This document shows positions 1 through 8,853 of a stretch of 42,091 nucleotides of DNA, in pieces. The stretch comes from an uncultured Porphyromonadaceae bacterium (GTDB lineage: Bacteria > Bacteroidota > Bacteroidia > Bacteroidales > Muribaculaceae). The notes beneath the pieces are model-generated. The model ran no database searches and was not told where the DNA came from. It was given only the letters and a program-made list of their open reading frames with translations. Position 1 is the first letter of the stretch. Each line of letters starts with the position of its first letter. The DNA is taken from assembly GCA_902493335.1 (NCBI GenBank), contig CABUPJ010000030.1, positions 1 through 42,091 on the forward strand, in the 5' to 3' direction. A program made the translations under genes and the position numbers.

Positions 1-1
1 C

Positions 2-75
2 GCTTCAATAGCTCAGTCGGTTAGAGCATCTGACTGTTAATCAGAGGGTCGTTGGTTCGAGTCCATCTTGAAGCG
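2..75 (+). tRNA. tRNA-Asn (GTT)
   Basis: Cloverleaf is readable by eye: acceptor arms gcttcaa and ttgaagc pair perfectly, the D arm is gctc/gagc, and the anticodon stem tctga/tcaga encloses ctGTTaa, so the anticodon is GTT (Asn). The T arm gttgg/ccatc has one mismatch around the standard ttcgagt loop. No full CCA is encoded after the discriminator base. The copy at 101-174 is identical. Confidence 0.96.
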
Positions 76-100
76 CAACTTTTATTCATATCATATCATT

Positions 101-174
101 GCTTCAATAGCTCAGTCGGTTAGAGCATCTGACTGTTAATCAGAGGGTCGTTGGTTCGAGTCCATCTTGAAGCG
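101..174 (+). tRNA. tRNA-Asn (GTT), second identical copy
   Basis: Same sequence and cloverleaf as the copy at 2-75, lying 25 bases downstream on the same strand, so the two are probably one transcript ended by the hairpin at 183-220. The identical copies reflect recent tandem duplication or gene conversion. Confidence 0.96.
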
Positions 175-182
175 CAAACAAC

Positions 183-220
183 AGAGGGTGTGTCATAAAC
201 AATGACGTGCCCTCTTTTTT
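183..220 (+). terminator. Intrinsic terminator after the tRNA-Asn pair
   Basis: A 13-base stem (agagggtgtgtca against tgacgtgccctct, with two G-T pairs) closes a 7-base loop and runs straight into a T tract. It ends just before murI and should insulate it from tRNA transcription. Confidence 0.85.
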
Positions 221-242
221 ATATTGATAATGCATCTTTATT

Positions 243-1082
243 ATGAACGAAAAGACATCAACGGCCACAGGTCCCATCGGCGTCTTCGATTCAGGTTACG
301 GCGGCCTGACAATACTCTCCGAAATCAGACGCGCCCTGCCCGGCTACGACTATATCTATCTGGGCGACAACGCCCGCGCGCCCTATGGCTCGCGATCGTT
401 CGACCTGGTCTACCGCTTCACGCTCGACGCAGTGCGCCGGCTCTTCGACCTCGGCTGCCCGTTGGTGATACTCGCCTGCAACACCGCCTCGGCCAAGGCT
501 CTGCGCTCGATACAGCAGCGCGACCTGCCAATGATCGACCCCTCGCGCCGCGTGCTCGGCGTCATACGCCCGACGGTCGAGAAAATCGGCGACCTCACCC
601 GCAACGGCCATATCGGCCTCTTCGGCACACCGGGAACAGTCGCCTCAGGCTCGTATGACATCGAGATTGCCAAAATCAATCCCGACTTCAAGTTCAGCTC
701 ACATGCCTGCCCGATGTGGGTGCCGCTGGTCGAAAACCGCGAGGCCGACCGCCCCGGAGCCGACTACTTCGTCCGGCAGGAAGTCGACGCCCTCTTCGCC
801 AAAGACCCCGACATCGACACCGTCATCCTCGGATGCACCCACTATCCCCTGCTCTACAACAAAATACGCCAATATACTCCCGCCAACGCCACTGTCGTCT
901 GTCAGGGCGAAATCGTCGCCGACAGCCTGCGCGACTACCTGTCGCGTCACCCCGAAATGGAGTGTCGCCTGACACGCGGAGGCTCGGCGCGCTTCCTCAC
1001 AACCGAATCAGCCGACAAATTCTCATCGCTGGCCTCGCTCTTCCTCGGCCACGACGTAGCCGCAGAGCGCGTCGAACTATAA
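243..1082 (+). CDS. murI: Glutamate racemase
   Basis: Converts L-glutamate to D-glutamate in the cytoplasm for the peptidoglycan stem peptide (cofactor-independent Asp/Glu racemase family). The N-terminal GVFDSGYGG motif carries the catalytic-region Asp16. The two catalytic cysteines are visible as Cys79 in ACNTAS and Cys198 in GCTHYP, on the two pseudo-symmetric halves. At 279 residues it is of normal length. The ATG at 243 lies 22 bases after the tRNA terminator; no strong promoter is seen in this short gap. The TPM-domain gene follows after 13 bases on the same strand, so the two are probably cotranscribed. Confidence 0.96.
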   Translation: MNEKTSTATGPIGVFDSGYGGLTILSEIRRALPGYDYIYLGDNARAPYGSRSFDLVYRFTLDAVRRLFDLGCPLVILACNTASAKALRSIQQRDLPMIDPSRRVLGVIRPTVEKIGDLTRNGHIGLFGTPGTVASGSYDIEIAKINPDFKFSSHACPMWVPLVENREADRPGADYFVRQEVDALFAKDPDIDTVILGCTHYPLLYNKIRQYTPANATVVCQGEIVADSLRDYLSRHPEMECRLTRGGSARFLTTESADKFSSLASLFLGHDVAAERVEL

Positions 1083-1095
1083 TTTTCAAGTCAAG

Positions 1096-2343
1096 ATGAA
1101 ACGATATATCCTCATAACCATCGCCTTGCTCGCCGTCGTCATCGGCGCCGGCGCCCGCACCTACAGCGTCGACGAAATCCCCAACGTGCAGGTCGCCGAC
1201 CATACACGCTATCTGTCTGACCCCGACGGCATACTCAGCAATGACTCGCGCACCGAAATCGACTCGATCCTGAGCCGTGTGCGCCGCGAGACATCGGCCG
1301 AAGTGGCAGCCGTCATCGTCGGCGACATCGACGACGACATCGACATCTTCGCCAACCGCCTCTACAACAGCTGGGGTCTCGGCAAGAAAGACAACAACAA
1401 CGGCGTCCTCATCCTCGTGGCCCGCGACGCCCGCAAGGCCGTCATCCGCACGGGCCGCGGCGCCGAGGGCGTTCTCCCAGACATCGTCTGCGCCCACATC
1501 ATGCGCGAAAAGATGTTCCCGGCCTTCCGCGAAGGCGACTACGACCGCGGCATGACCGAGACCGTCAGCGCCGTGGCCGAGGTCATCACCGACCCCGACG
1601 CGGCTGCCGAATTGCAATCGAAGCTCAAAGACAACTACGGCCGCAGCGACGTCCATCCTTTCAGACTGTATGTCTTCTTCTGCGTCATTCTGGCCCTGTC
1701 ATGTCTCGCCGCGCTGCTGCTGAAAGTACGCAGCGTGCGCGACAAATCGCCCTACGACAAATATACAGCACTCGAAGGCTGGAAAGCGCCCCTGCTCATC
1801 GCCACAGCCGGCGGTCTGCTGATGCCTCTCATCGCGTCGCTGCCGCTGTTGCTGCTGCTCAGACACTGGCGCAACAGCCCGCGCAAATGTCCCAATTGCG
1901 GCTACAGGATGATAAAAATCGACGAGGTCCATGACAACGACTACCTCACACCGGCTCAGGACGCCGAAGAACGCATCGGCTCGGTCGACTACGACGTCTG
2001 GAACTGCCCCAACTGCCATGAGACCGACATCTTCCCCTTCGTCAACAAGAGCATGCCCATGACAGTCTGCGAGAAATGCCATGCCCGCACGGCGCGCCTG
2101 ACATCCGACCGCGTGCTCGTCCAGCCCACAGTCTCACGCGAGGGCATCGGCTGCAAAGACTACACCTGTGTCAACTGTCATCACGTCATGAGCCGCAGAT
2201 ACCCAATCGCCAAACTGCCGCCCGTTATCATCGCACCCATCGGCGGAGGCGGCAAAGGCGGAGGCTTTGGCGGCGGCGGTAGTTTCGGTGGCGGTTTCGG
2301 CGGAGGCATCACCGGCGGCGGCGGCTCCTCCGGCGGCTGGTAA
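1096..2343 (+). CDS. Secreted TPM-domain (YgcG-like) membrane protein with zinc ribbons
   Basis: A 415-residue protein. The hydrophobic N-terminus (about residues 4-20) is a signal peptide. Residues about 35-165 match the TPM domain (LSDPDGILS start, SWGLGKKDNNNGVLI core), seen in YgcG and in chloroplast PSII repair proteins and linked to acid-phosphatase-like folds. Two membrane segments follow (about 198-213 and 228-256). A cysteine-rich part then holds CPNC, CPNC, CEKC and CVNC knuckles, which suggests two zinc ribbons. The tail is almost pure glycine with a final GGW, as in YgcG proteins. A role in envelope quality control is only an inference; the exact biochemical function is unknown. 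It follows murI closely and converges on the flippase gene. Confidence 0.85.
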   Translation: MKRYILITIALLAVVIGAGARTYSVDEIPNVQVADHTRYLSDPDGILSNDSRTEIDSILSRVRRETSAEVAAVIVGDIDDDIDIFANRLYNSWGLGKKDNNNGVLILVARDARKAVIRTGRGAEGVLPDIVCAHIMREKMFPAFREGDYDRGMTETVSAVAEVITDPDAAAELQSKLKDNYGRSDVHPFRLYVFFCVILALSCLAALLLKVRSVRDKSPYDKYTALEGWKAPLLIATAGGLLMPLIASLPLLLLLRHWRNSPRKCPNCGYRMIKIDEVHDNDYLTPAQDAEERIGSVDYDVWNCPNCHETDIFPFVNKSMPMTVCEKCHARTARLTSDRVLVQPTVSREGIGCKDYTCVNCHHVMSRRYPIAKLPPVIIAPIGGGGKGGGFGGGGSFGGGFGGGITGGGGSSGGW

Positions 2344-2383
2344 CCCTTGATTGTGTATAAAGTCTATAATGGCCCTATTGACT

Positions 2384-3823
2384 TTACGCAGAAAGGTGGC
2401 GCAAGCGTTTGAGGGATAGGGGGATGAGCCAGGGGAGGATGACAAGGGTCGGGAGCCACCAGCCGGCGAGGGCTTTCATGGCGGCGGCGGCGCCGACAAC
2501 GGCTGCGGCAGAGAGCGCCAACCGCACGGTCGTCGGATTGACGGTCATACCGTAGCGCCGGCGGCAGACTATGGCAGTCATCAAGGCGTAGAACGCATAC
2601 CAGACGAGATAGGCCACGCCAAGGCCGACGAAGCCGAAGAATTCGTATGCAACGATGTTGGTCGTCAGCCCGAAAAGGCAGCTGACACCCTCGACGATGA
2701 CATAAGCCCTGCCGTCGCCGCGCGCGAGCATCGCAAACGAGAAGCAGACCGACACGCCTCTGAAGACCGCACCGACAACGGCGATGGCCACATAGGGGAC
2801 GACAGCCTCGAAGCGTGAACTGTAGAGCAGCCTGACAAAGAAATCAGAACAACATTCAAAAACGACAAGCATCGGCACGATGACCCACATCAGCAGGACG
2901 ACCTCGTGGTTGACCGTCACCGACATGCGCCACAGCGATTTGACCCGCGCGGCAAGACGCGGATAATATTCGAGCGACACAGCCGTGAAAATAAAGCCGA
3001 TATACGACGAAACGAGCGTATTGCCGGCCTGATAGACGCCGAGCTCTTCGGTCGATACCGTGCGGTTGAGATAGACCGAGAAGATATACTGAATCACCAC
3101 CATAAAGAGGTTGGCAAAGGTGATATAGACGCCGAACTTCAGGAATCCCCTGCCGAGCGTGAAAGCCTGTGACAGCGTCGGACGCGGCAGCCGGGGTATG
3201 AGAGAGCGCATCTCATAGCGGTAGACCGCCATGATCGTGAACTTATATATCATCAGCACGGGCACTATCGCCGCAAGCCCCCATAACCAATAGGCCGGTA
3301 TGGCGAGCGACGTGGCGACGACACCGCTGACAAGGCGCCCGCGGGCAAGCTTTTTAAGCAGTCCGAAACCCTGCAGCACAGCCATATAGGCATTCGACAG
3401 CCCGAGCGCCACAATCAGCGTCGACAGCAGCACGAACTGCCCGGTGTAATCCTGATTACCAAACGAAACATAACTGAATACCGGTGCGAGCAGCGCCATC
3501 ACCGCGACGCCGGCGAGGCCGAGCCACAGGCCCCAGCGCAGAACCACGGCCGCCATCAGCAGCCGCCCCTGCTCGTCTTCAGTCGCCGAAATATCGCGAA
3601 CCGAACTCTGGCGCAGATTGAGCTGCGTCGACGACGACACGAGTTCGCTCGTGTTGTCAAACAAGGCGTTGAGGCCTACGCCGACCGGACCGACCCATAC
3701 CGACAGCAGCTTCGTGCGCACGACAGAGCAAAGGATATTGACAATCTGAACGCTGCCGAACATACCCAGGGCCTTCAGCACCCGGGCCGAAACACTGTGG
3801 CCAAAACTGCGCCCGCCGCCCAT
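2384..3823 (-). CDS. Wzx-like O-antigen/oligosaccharide flippase
   Basis: A 479-residue protein with about 12 hydrophobic segments and an even MATE/MOP-superfamily layout. The start region (SARVLKALGMFGSVQIVNI) and the following VRTKLLSVWVGPVGVGL resemble WzxE/RfbX-type translocases. Such proteins move undecaprenyl-linked oligosaccharides across the inner membrane. The ATG lies 3 bases after the stop of the EnvC-like gene, so translation is probably coupled. It is the last gene of the dut operon and converges on the TPM gene with a 40-base gap. The substrate cannot be told from sequence; the linkage to wall genes suggests a surface-glycan lipid carrier. Confidence 0.85.
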   Translation of the reverse strand: MGGGRSFGHSVSARVLKALGMFGSVQIVNILCSVVRTKLLSVWVGPVGVGLNALFDNTSELVSSSTQLNLRQSSVRDISATEDEQGRLLMAAVVLRWGLWLGLAGVAVMALLAPVFSYVSFGNQDYTGQFVLLSTLIVALGLSNAYMAVLQGFGLLKKLARGRLVSGVVATSLAIPAYWLWGLAAIVPVLMIYKFTIMAVYRYEMRSLIPRLPRPTLSQAFTLGRGFLKFGVYITFANLFMVVIQYIFSVYLNRTVSTEELGVYQAGNTLVSSYIGFIFTAVSLEYYPRLAARVKSLWRMSVTVNHEVVLLMWVIVPMLVVFECCSDFFVRLLYSSRFEAVVPYVAIAVVGAVFRGVSVCFSFAMLARGDGRAYVIVEGVSCLFGLTTNIVAYEFFGFVGLGVAYLVWYAFYALMTAIVCRRRYGMTVNPTTVRLALSAAAVVGAAAAMKALAGWWLPTLVILPWLIPLSLKRLRHLSA

Positions 3824-3826
3824 CGC

Positions 3827-5278
3827 CTACCTGACCCAGTCGGTCGGATTAAGTTTCTCACGCTCGCGACGCACCTCGAAGTGGAGTATCGTGCGGTTGT
3901 CGTCATCGGCGTCGGTAAATATCGAACCGAGAGTCTGGCCGGCCTTGACCTTGTCGCCTTTCCTGACATCGAGACGGTCGATGCCGGCATAGACGGTCAG
4001 ATATGATCCGTGGCGCAGCATCACGACGTTGTGATAGCCGTTGACGCGGAAGACCGACGACACCTCGCCGTCAAAAACGGCGCGCGCCTTCGCTCCGGCA
4101 GGCACTTCGATGTCGATGCCGCTGTTGTTGACCTCGACACGCGACAGATCGGGGTGACTCGTGCGGCCGAAGATGCCGACAATTTTATACTGCCCGGCCA
4201 CGGGAAACAACAGTCGTCCCTTGTTGTCGGTGAAACTGCCCGTCAGCTTCCTGTCGGCCTCGGCCATGGCGTCGAAGTCAGACTGCTTCTTCTGCTTCTG
4301 CTCGACCTTCTCAACCGGTTTTACCGGCTTTTTGTCGTCCTTGGCGACAGGCTTGCTCTTGTCTTCAGACGATTTATCATCGGGCGCCTTATCTTTAGCC
4401 GTATCGGTGGCGACGGCCTTTTTACGCTCGGCTTCCTCACGGGCTTTGCGCGCGGCCTCGGCCTTGAGCGCCTCAGCCGCCTTGCGGGCTTCCTCAGCCT
4501 TACGGGCCTCTTCGGCCCGGCGTGCTTCTTCAGCCCGTCGGGCTTCCTCGGCTATGATGCGGTCGAGCTCGGCGTCAAGAGCCTGCATGCGGCGCTTGTT
4601 CTCGGCGAGCACGTTTTTGAGCGACTTGCCCTGACGGCGCAGCGACGAGACGATTTCCTCGGTGCGCCCGCGATCGGTCTCGAGAGCCTTCTGCGACGCC
4701 GACAGCTGTGTCAGCGCGGCGGCACGGTCACGCCGCAACCCTTCGAGAGCCGCGCGACGCTGCTCGAGTTCGGCTTTCTGCGCTGCTATCTGCGAGGCCT
4801 TTGTCTTCTGCCAGCGGTCGAGCTGCTTCAGGTATCTGACGCGCCGGTAAGCCTGATTGAACGACTCAGATGAAAACACAAACATGAAATCGTTCATCGC
4901 CTGACGACGGCGGCGTATATCGCGGAGAGTCTTGCCGTATGACGTCTTCAGCGCGCCGAGGCTTCCCTCGAGAGCCGTTATGCTGTCGCCTACGGTTTTC
5001 AGACGACGGTCAAGAGCGGCGATGCGGGCTTTGAGGGCATCAATATCGCGGCTACGGCTGTCAATCTCGGCCGAAAGCGAGTTGAGACGATTGAGCTGAC
5101 GCCGCGTTTCCTGATCGTTCTGAGTGATATCGCTCTTGGCCTTCTCTATCGCCTTGGCCGTGGCGCGCTGTTCCTGCTTGACCGATTTGGCATTGCGCTG
5201 TTTGCGGCGCTGTGCCTCAGCATCGGCCGGTGCCAGCACAAGCAACGCGGCGGCTAAGATATATATTATGCGTTTCAT
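3827..5278 (-). CDS. EnvC-like murein hydrolase activator (degenerate M23/LytM)
   Basis: A 483-residue secreted protein. Residues 1-22 form a signal peptide. A long coiled coil (about 25-240) is followed by an Ala/Glu/Arg/Lys-rich helix with EEARRAEEARKA-type repeats (about 240-290), a Lys/Asp-rich linker, and a LytM/M23 domain (about 360-483). Two of the four zinc-binding positions are lost: the motif His is Asn385 (Asp389 is kept), and the HxH motif reads I464-L-H466. This pattern is known from EnvC and NlpD, which activate amidases rather than cut peptidoglycan. Function as an activator of an AmiA/B/C-type amidase during division is therefore likely. It sits in the conserved Bacteroidales order dut, TPR, DUF4292, EnvC. 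Confidence 0.9.
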   Translation of the reverse strand: MKRIIYILAAALLVLAPADAEAQRRKQRNAKSVKQEQRATAKAIEKAKSDITQNDQETRRQLNRLNSLSAEIDSRSRDIDALKARIAALDRRLKTVGDSITALEGSLGALKTSYGKTLRDIRRRRQAMNDFMFVFSSESFNQAYRRVRYLKQLDRWQKTKASQIAAQKAELEQRRAALEGLRRDRAAALTQLSASQKALETDRGRTEEIVSSLRRQGKSLKNVLAENKRRMQALDAELDRIIAEEARRAEEARRAEEARKAEEARKAAEALKAEAARKAREEAERKKAVATDTAKDKAPDDKSSEDKSKPVAKDDKKPVKPVEKVEQKQKKQSDFDAMAEADRKLTGSFTDNKGRLLFPVAGQYKIVGIFGRTSHPDLSRVEVNNSGIDIEVPAGAKARAVFDGEVSSVFRVNGYHNVVMLRHGSYLTVYAGIDRLDVRKGDKVKAGQTLGSIFTDADDDNRTILHFEVRREREKLNPTDWVR

Positions 5279-5311
5279 CTGATTGGTTTATCCTGCTTTC
5301 GCCATGCAGCG

Positions 5312-6175
5312 TCAGTCGCTGCCGAGCATCTTTATTATCTTATTGAAATCAAGGCGGGTATATCCCCGAGGTTTTTTCCATCGGGTCTCGGCTCCGGCGT
5401 TCCACTGCGCTTTCGACAGCGACCAGTCGAGACCGGCTCTGACCTTGCGTTTGCCATAGACGGCATCGACGGTTATGCCCGGGGCGACAGCACCTGCGGC
5501 AGTCGCTATAGCCTGTGTGTATGTGCAGTCGAGCGTGGCGCGGCCTGCGGCATCGACGGTGAGCGATCTGAGTGAAGGCCGCTCGCTGTCGGTGACATTG
5601 AAAAGCCATGCGAAATTTTTCTGTTTCTTTTCGGGCGCCATGGCTATCAGGCCGTCGACGGCGGTCAGTCTGAAACGTCTGACCGACGAGACATCAAGCG
5701 TCCCTTCGCCGCTGACAAAGACACGGCCGAGTATCGCGTCCTGAATGTCGCCGAGTGTCAGGCCCGTCGCACGACTTATGCGCGACATCGGTTCGGCAAG
5801 CATTATCTTATGGAGCTTCTCATATACAAACACCGAGTCGCTGTCGATATAAATTCCTCCGGCCTCGAATCCCAGCACGCGCAGCGAGATATAAATCTCT
5901 TTGTCGCGCACCATCACCGCCTTGCCCGAGACGCTCATATATTTAGGTTCGAGCAGATTGACCTTGACAGGCATGGAGACGTCGGTCCACTCGCCGTAGC
6001 TTTGGGCGAGACCGGTTATGACAGCCGCAGGCGACGACACGGGAGCAACCTCGATGCCGGCAGCGCCCTGATTTTTGTTGTCTGCAGCTTTTTTAGACGA
6101 GCTGCATGCCCCCAGCATGGCGGCAGCCATGATGCCGACGGCGACCAAAGGCGCCATATGTTTCCTTACATTCAT
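5312..6175 (-). CDS. DUF4292 lipoprotein
   Basis: A 287-residue protein with a lipoprotein signal whose lipobox LGAC gives Cys24, followed by a Ser/Lys/Asn-rich linker. The body (about 50-287) resembles the DUF4292 family, in which a LolA/LolB-like beta sheet fold is proposed; strands such as YMSVSGKAVMVRDKEIYISLRV fit this. The start overlaps the TPR gene stop by 4 bases (ATGA), and the EnvC-like gene follows after 33 bases. It is probably anchored in the outer membrane facing the periplasm. A role in lipoprotein or cell-wall maintenance is inferred only from fold and neighbours. Confidence 0.85.
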   Translation of the reverse strand: MNVRKHMAPLVAVGIMAAAMLGACSSSKKAADNKNQGAAGIEVAPVSSPAAVITGLAQSYGEWTDVSMPVKVNLLEPKYMSVSGKAVMVRDKEIYISLRVLGFEAGGIYIDSDSVFVYEKLHKIMLAEPMSRISRATGLTLGDIQDAILGRVFVSGEGTLDVSSVRRFRLTAVDGLIAMAPEKKQKNFAWLFNVTDSERPSLRSLTVDAAGRATLDCTYTQAIATAAGAVAPGITVDAVYGKRKVRAGLDWSLSKAQWNAGAETRWKKPRGYTRLDFNKIIKMLGSD

Positions 6176-8067
6176 TTCTTTTTCTTGATTTTAGCGATTT
6201 TTTCTTTGATGACGGCATTCTCCGGATCGAGATCAAGAGCCTTCTTCCAGAACCGCAGGGCACGCTCGCTGTCGCCGATGCGGTCATATATATCGCCGGC
6301 GTGGTCATAAACCTCCGACGAGGCTTCTCTTGCCACGACAGGTTCGACAGCCTCGCCGACGATGACAGTATCAGGCACGACAACCTCGGCGACAGAATCA
6401 ATCGCCGCGTCGACCGAATCCTCTTCCATATCAAAGTCGGCCTGGTCGATGGCCCTGTCGATATAACGGCGCGCCGTCTCGAGATCGCCCTGCTTGAAAG
6501 CCACCCAGGCGTAAGTGTCGATAAACGAGATATTATCGGGCTCATGACGTATGGCTGTCTTTATATATCGGTCGGCGACATCGAGCAGGGTGTCGGTGTC
6601 GGCATAATAATATGCCACATTATTGAGAGCCATATAGTTGAACGGATTTGCCGCCACCGCGCGTTCGTAGGCCTTCAGACCGTCGGCGCGACGTCCGGCG
6701 GCATTGAGCATATCGCCCTTCGACGAATAATACTGCGACAGCTCTTCTTTGTCGGTAATAGCGGCCGTATCGAAGGCACAGATGACATCGACAGCCTTGT
6801 CAAACTGTTTGTCAAGATAATAGATGCTTGCCTCTACGGTAGTCATCTGCAGGTCGTCGGGGAAACGGTGACGCGCCTCGTCGAGCACCGACGCCGCGCG
6901 CGACAGACTGTCGACCGAGGCAAACAGCTGGGCCGTCCCGAGCCAGTCCTCACGGTTGCTGCCGTCAAGACCGACGGCATAGAGCATCTGCTCGCCGGCA
7001 CGATAGCGTTCGCCCGTTGCGGCGAGATAATCGGCATAAAGACGATGGACGTCATATTCGCCCGGATTCACATCGAGAATGACATCGAAAATCTCGTCGG
7101 CCCGAGAGCGGTTGAGCGAGTCCTTCATCTGCATGATGACATATGAGTGCACAAGGTCGAGTTTGGTCTTGACCTCGAGGTCCTGGCTTTTTATGGCGCG
7201 GTAGACCTCTTTGTCGAAAGTGGCGCTGTCGCCGCGCTCAAGATATAGGTTGGCACGCATAAGTATCGCCTGCCCGTTGGCCGAATCGAGACGGCAGGCC
7301 GTGTCAAAATATTTCAGGGCCGAGTCGGGCATCTCGAGCGAACGGTAAATCTCGCCGATCTGCATGCTCGTCTCCGAACTGCCGGGCGATTCGCGGTAAA
7401 GGTGCGACAGCTCGCCGACGATGGCCGCGGTGTCTTTCCTCACGGCATGGGCGCGTATGCGCGAATTGGTCAGAACGATATTCGGGCCGTAGGCCGTCTC
7501 GAGACTGTCATAGAGAGCCACGGCCCGGCCGAGGTATGTCGTGTCGCCCCGCATGGCGGCTGCCAGATAGGCGTTGGCGAGCATGTGGGTCGCCTCATTG
7601 CGCCCGGGGAACCCGCGTTTGAGCATCTCGGCCACCCTGAGGTTATCGGCGAAACGATAGTGACGCGAGGTCAGCGAGAAAAGCTCCGCACCCTTGAAAT
7701 AATCGTCGGGCTTCTGCGAGAAGCTTTCCATCATCATCCTGAAACCGTCGGCAGTCTTGGCGCTGTCTACAGCGAGGAGCACCTGCAGCTCTCCCTTCAG
7801 CCACTTGAGGTGGTTGTCTGACGGATCGGCTGCATAGGCCGCGTCGAGCAGTTCGCTGTAGAGGTTATTGTCGGCGCCGTTGAATGCGTCGAGACTCTGC
7901 ATGAAAATATACGCGGCCTTGGCTTTTTCGGCGCGCCGGTCGATGTCGCGCAGCCGCGCGCCCGACGCAGGCCACCACAGACCTGCGAACAGCAGCGCCG
8001 CCAGGAGCCCGAGCATCATCTTATGTCCTTTTGACTTGATCATCTCTCTTATGTTGCCGGTTATCAT
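6172..8067 (-). CDS. Tetratricopeptide-repeat protein
   Basis: A 631-residue protein with an N-terminal hydrophobic segment (about residues 16-36) acting as a signal or anchor. Many TPR-like helical pairs follow, for example ALKYFDTACRLDSANGQAILMRANLYLERG and ALRFWKKALDLDPENAVIKEKI near the C-terminus. An acidic insert (about 545-590) precedes the last repeats. The ATG overlaps the dut stop by 4 bases and its own stop overlaps the DUF4292 start by 4 bases, so all three are translationally coupled. TPR arrays bind other proteins; in this operon the partners are probably envelope factors. Downstream Met9, Met17 or Met18 are alternative starts. Confidence 0.88.
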   Translation of the reverse strand: MITGNIREMIKSKGHKMMLGLLAALLFAGLWWPASGARLRDIDRRAEKAKAAYIFMQSLDAFNGADNNLYSELLDAAYAADPSDNHLKWLKGELQVLLAVDSAKTADGFRMMMESFSQKPDDYFKGAELFSLTSRHYRFADNLRVAEMLKRGFPGRNEATHMLANAYLAAAMRGDTTYLGRAVALYDSLETAYGPNIVLTNSRIRAHAVRKDTAAIVGELSHLYRESPGSSETSMQIGEIYRSLEMPDSALKYFDTACRLDSANGQAILMRANLYLERGDSATFDKEVYRAIKSQDLEVKTKLDLVHSYVIMQMKDSLNRSRADEIFDVILDVNPGEYDVHRLYADYLAATGERYRAGEQMLYAVGLDGSNREDWLGTAQLFASVDSLSRAASVLDEARHRFPDDLQMTTVEASIYYLDKQFDKAVDVICAFDTAAITDKEELSQYYSSKGDMLNAAGRRADGLKAYERAVAANPFNYMALNNVAYYYADTDTLLDVADRYIKTAIRHEPDNISFIDTYAWVAFKQGDLETARRYIDRAIDQADFDMEEDSVDAAIDSVAEVVVPDTVIVGEAVEPVVAREASSEVYDHAGDIYDRIGDSERALRFWKKALDLDPENAVIKEKIAKIKKKK

Positions 8068-8510
8068 TGTCTGCCGGTGTGGCCGAAGCCTCCCTCGCCG
8101 CGCTCGCTGTCAGCGAGGCTGCGGCACTCTTCCCACTCGACATGGCTATACCGCGTCACGACCATCTGGCAGATGCGGTCGCCGTTATTAATAACAAACG
8201 GCTCCTGCGAGAGGTTGATGATGATGACGCCGATCTCGCCGCGGTAGTCGGCGTCAATCGTGCCGGGCGTGTTGGCGAGGGTTATGCCGTGTCTGAGGGC
8301 CAGCCCGCTGCGCGGACGCATCTGCATCTCGTAGCCTTCGGGCAGCTCGACACGAAGGCCGGTCGGCACCAGCACACGGCCGAAAGGAGCTACCGTAAGC
8401 GGTTCTGCGAGCGAAGCCCGCACGTCCATGCCGGCCGACAATGCCGTGGCATACTCGGGCAGACTGTTGCCCGACGAATTGACTATTTTGACTTTTACCT
8501 GATCTGTCAT
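8064..8510 (-). CDS. dut: Deoxyuridine 5'-triphosphate nucleotidohydrolase (trimeric dUTPase)
   Basis: Hydrolyses dUTP to dUMP and pyrophosphate, keeping uracil out of DNA and feeding dTMP synthesis. All five dUTPase motifs are visible in 148 residues: AGMDVRA, PRSGLA, GTIDADYRGEIGVII, RICQMVV and the C-terminal arm RGEGGFGHTG. The arm has His where many homologues have Ser. It is the first gene of a five-gene operon through the flippase. A leader of about 340 bases lies upstream if the promoter at 8854-8861 drives it. Confidence 0.96.
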   Translation of the reverse strand: MTDQVKVKIVNSSGNSLPEYATALSAGMDVRASLAEPLTVAPFGRVLVPTGLRVELPEGYEMQMRPRSGLALRHGITLANTPGTIDADYRGEIGVIIINLSQEPFVINNGDRICQMVVTRYSHVEWEECRSLADSERGEGGFGHTGRQ

Positions 8511-8591
8511 AATGATTACCGTGTTTTAACTGACAAAAATAATCATAAAATCCGACAATCACAACAACGATTTCACCACCCTATACTACGC

Positions 8592-8623
8592 GTAACGGGG
8601 CTGTCTCACGACAACCCCGTTAC
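8592..8623 (-). terminator. Strong hairpin upstream of dut
   Basis: A 14-base stem (gtaacggggctgtc against gacaaccccgttac, one G-T pair) with a 4-base loop. It is like other terminators in this window in its GGGG-GTC core but has no T tract on either side. It may end the RNA that starts near 8848 or act as a leader structure for dut. Confidence 0.5.
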
Positions 8624-8671
8624 AAATACACAATTATCTATAAAACAACTATTTAATCTCAAATATCTTTG

Positions 8672-8847
8672 CCGGCCGGAGCCGGGTATATGATGCGTGA
8701 ATCCGCTCCCATGATTTTCACACAGTCTTAAAATCCCATGCGCGGGGAGCTCTTCACAATATATCTTTAAAGCTGACTGACAGCGAATCAGGTTAGTACC
8801 TTATTTATATCTTTTTCCTGCTCCTCACAGGAGGCTTTAACTTCATT
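8672..8847 (-). ncRNA. Candidate structured RNA or long dut leader
   Basis: Downstream of the promoter at 8854-8861, the minus strand can form one long interrupted rod at about 8695-8762: TGTGAA, then GCTCCC, an asymmetric bulge, GATTTT, a loop, AAAATC, then GGGAGC and TTCAC. It is preceded by small hairpins (CTCC-TGT-GAGGAG, and GCTG-TCAGT-CAGC) and followed by CCGGC-tccg-GCCGG. Length near 175 bases and a rod with a central bulge recall 6S-type RNAs, but I recognise no consensus, so this is inference. Confidence 0.35.
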
Positions 8848-8853
8848 TTGATG

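Noticed and set aside
1..175. 99-base direct repeat as a mobile element or integration site
   Set aside because: The repeat is just the duplicated tRNA-Asn gene with its spacer; no integrase or att-like partial copy is seen nearby.
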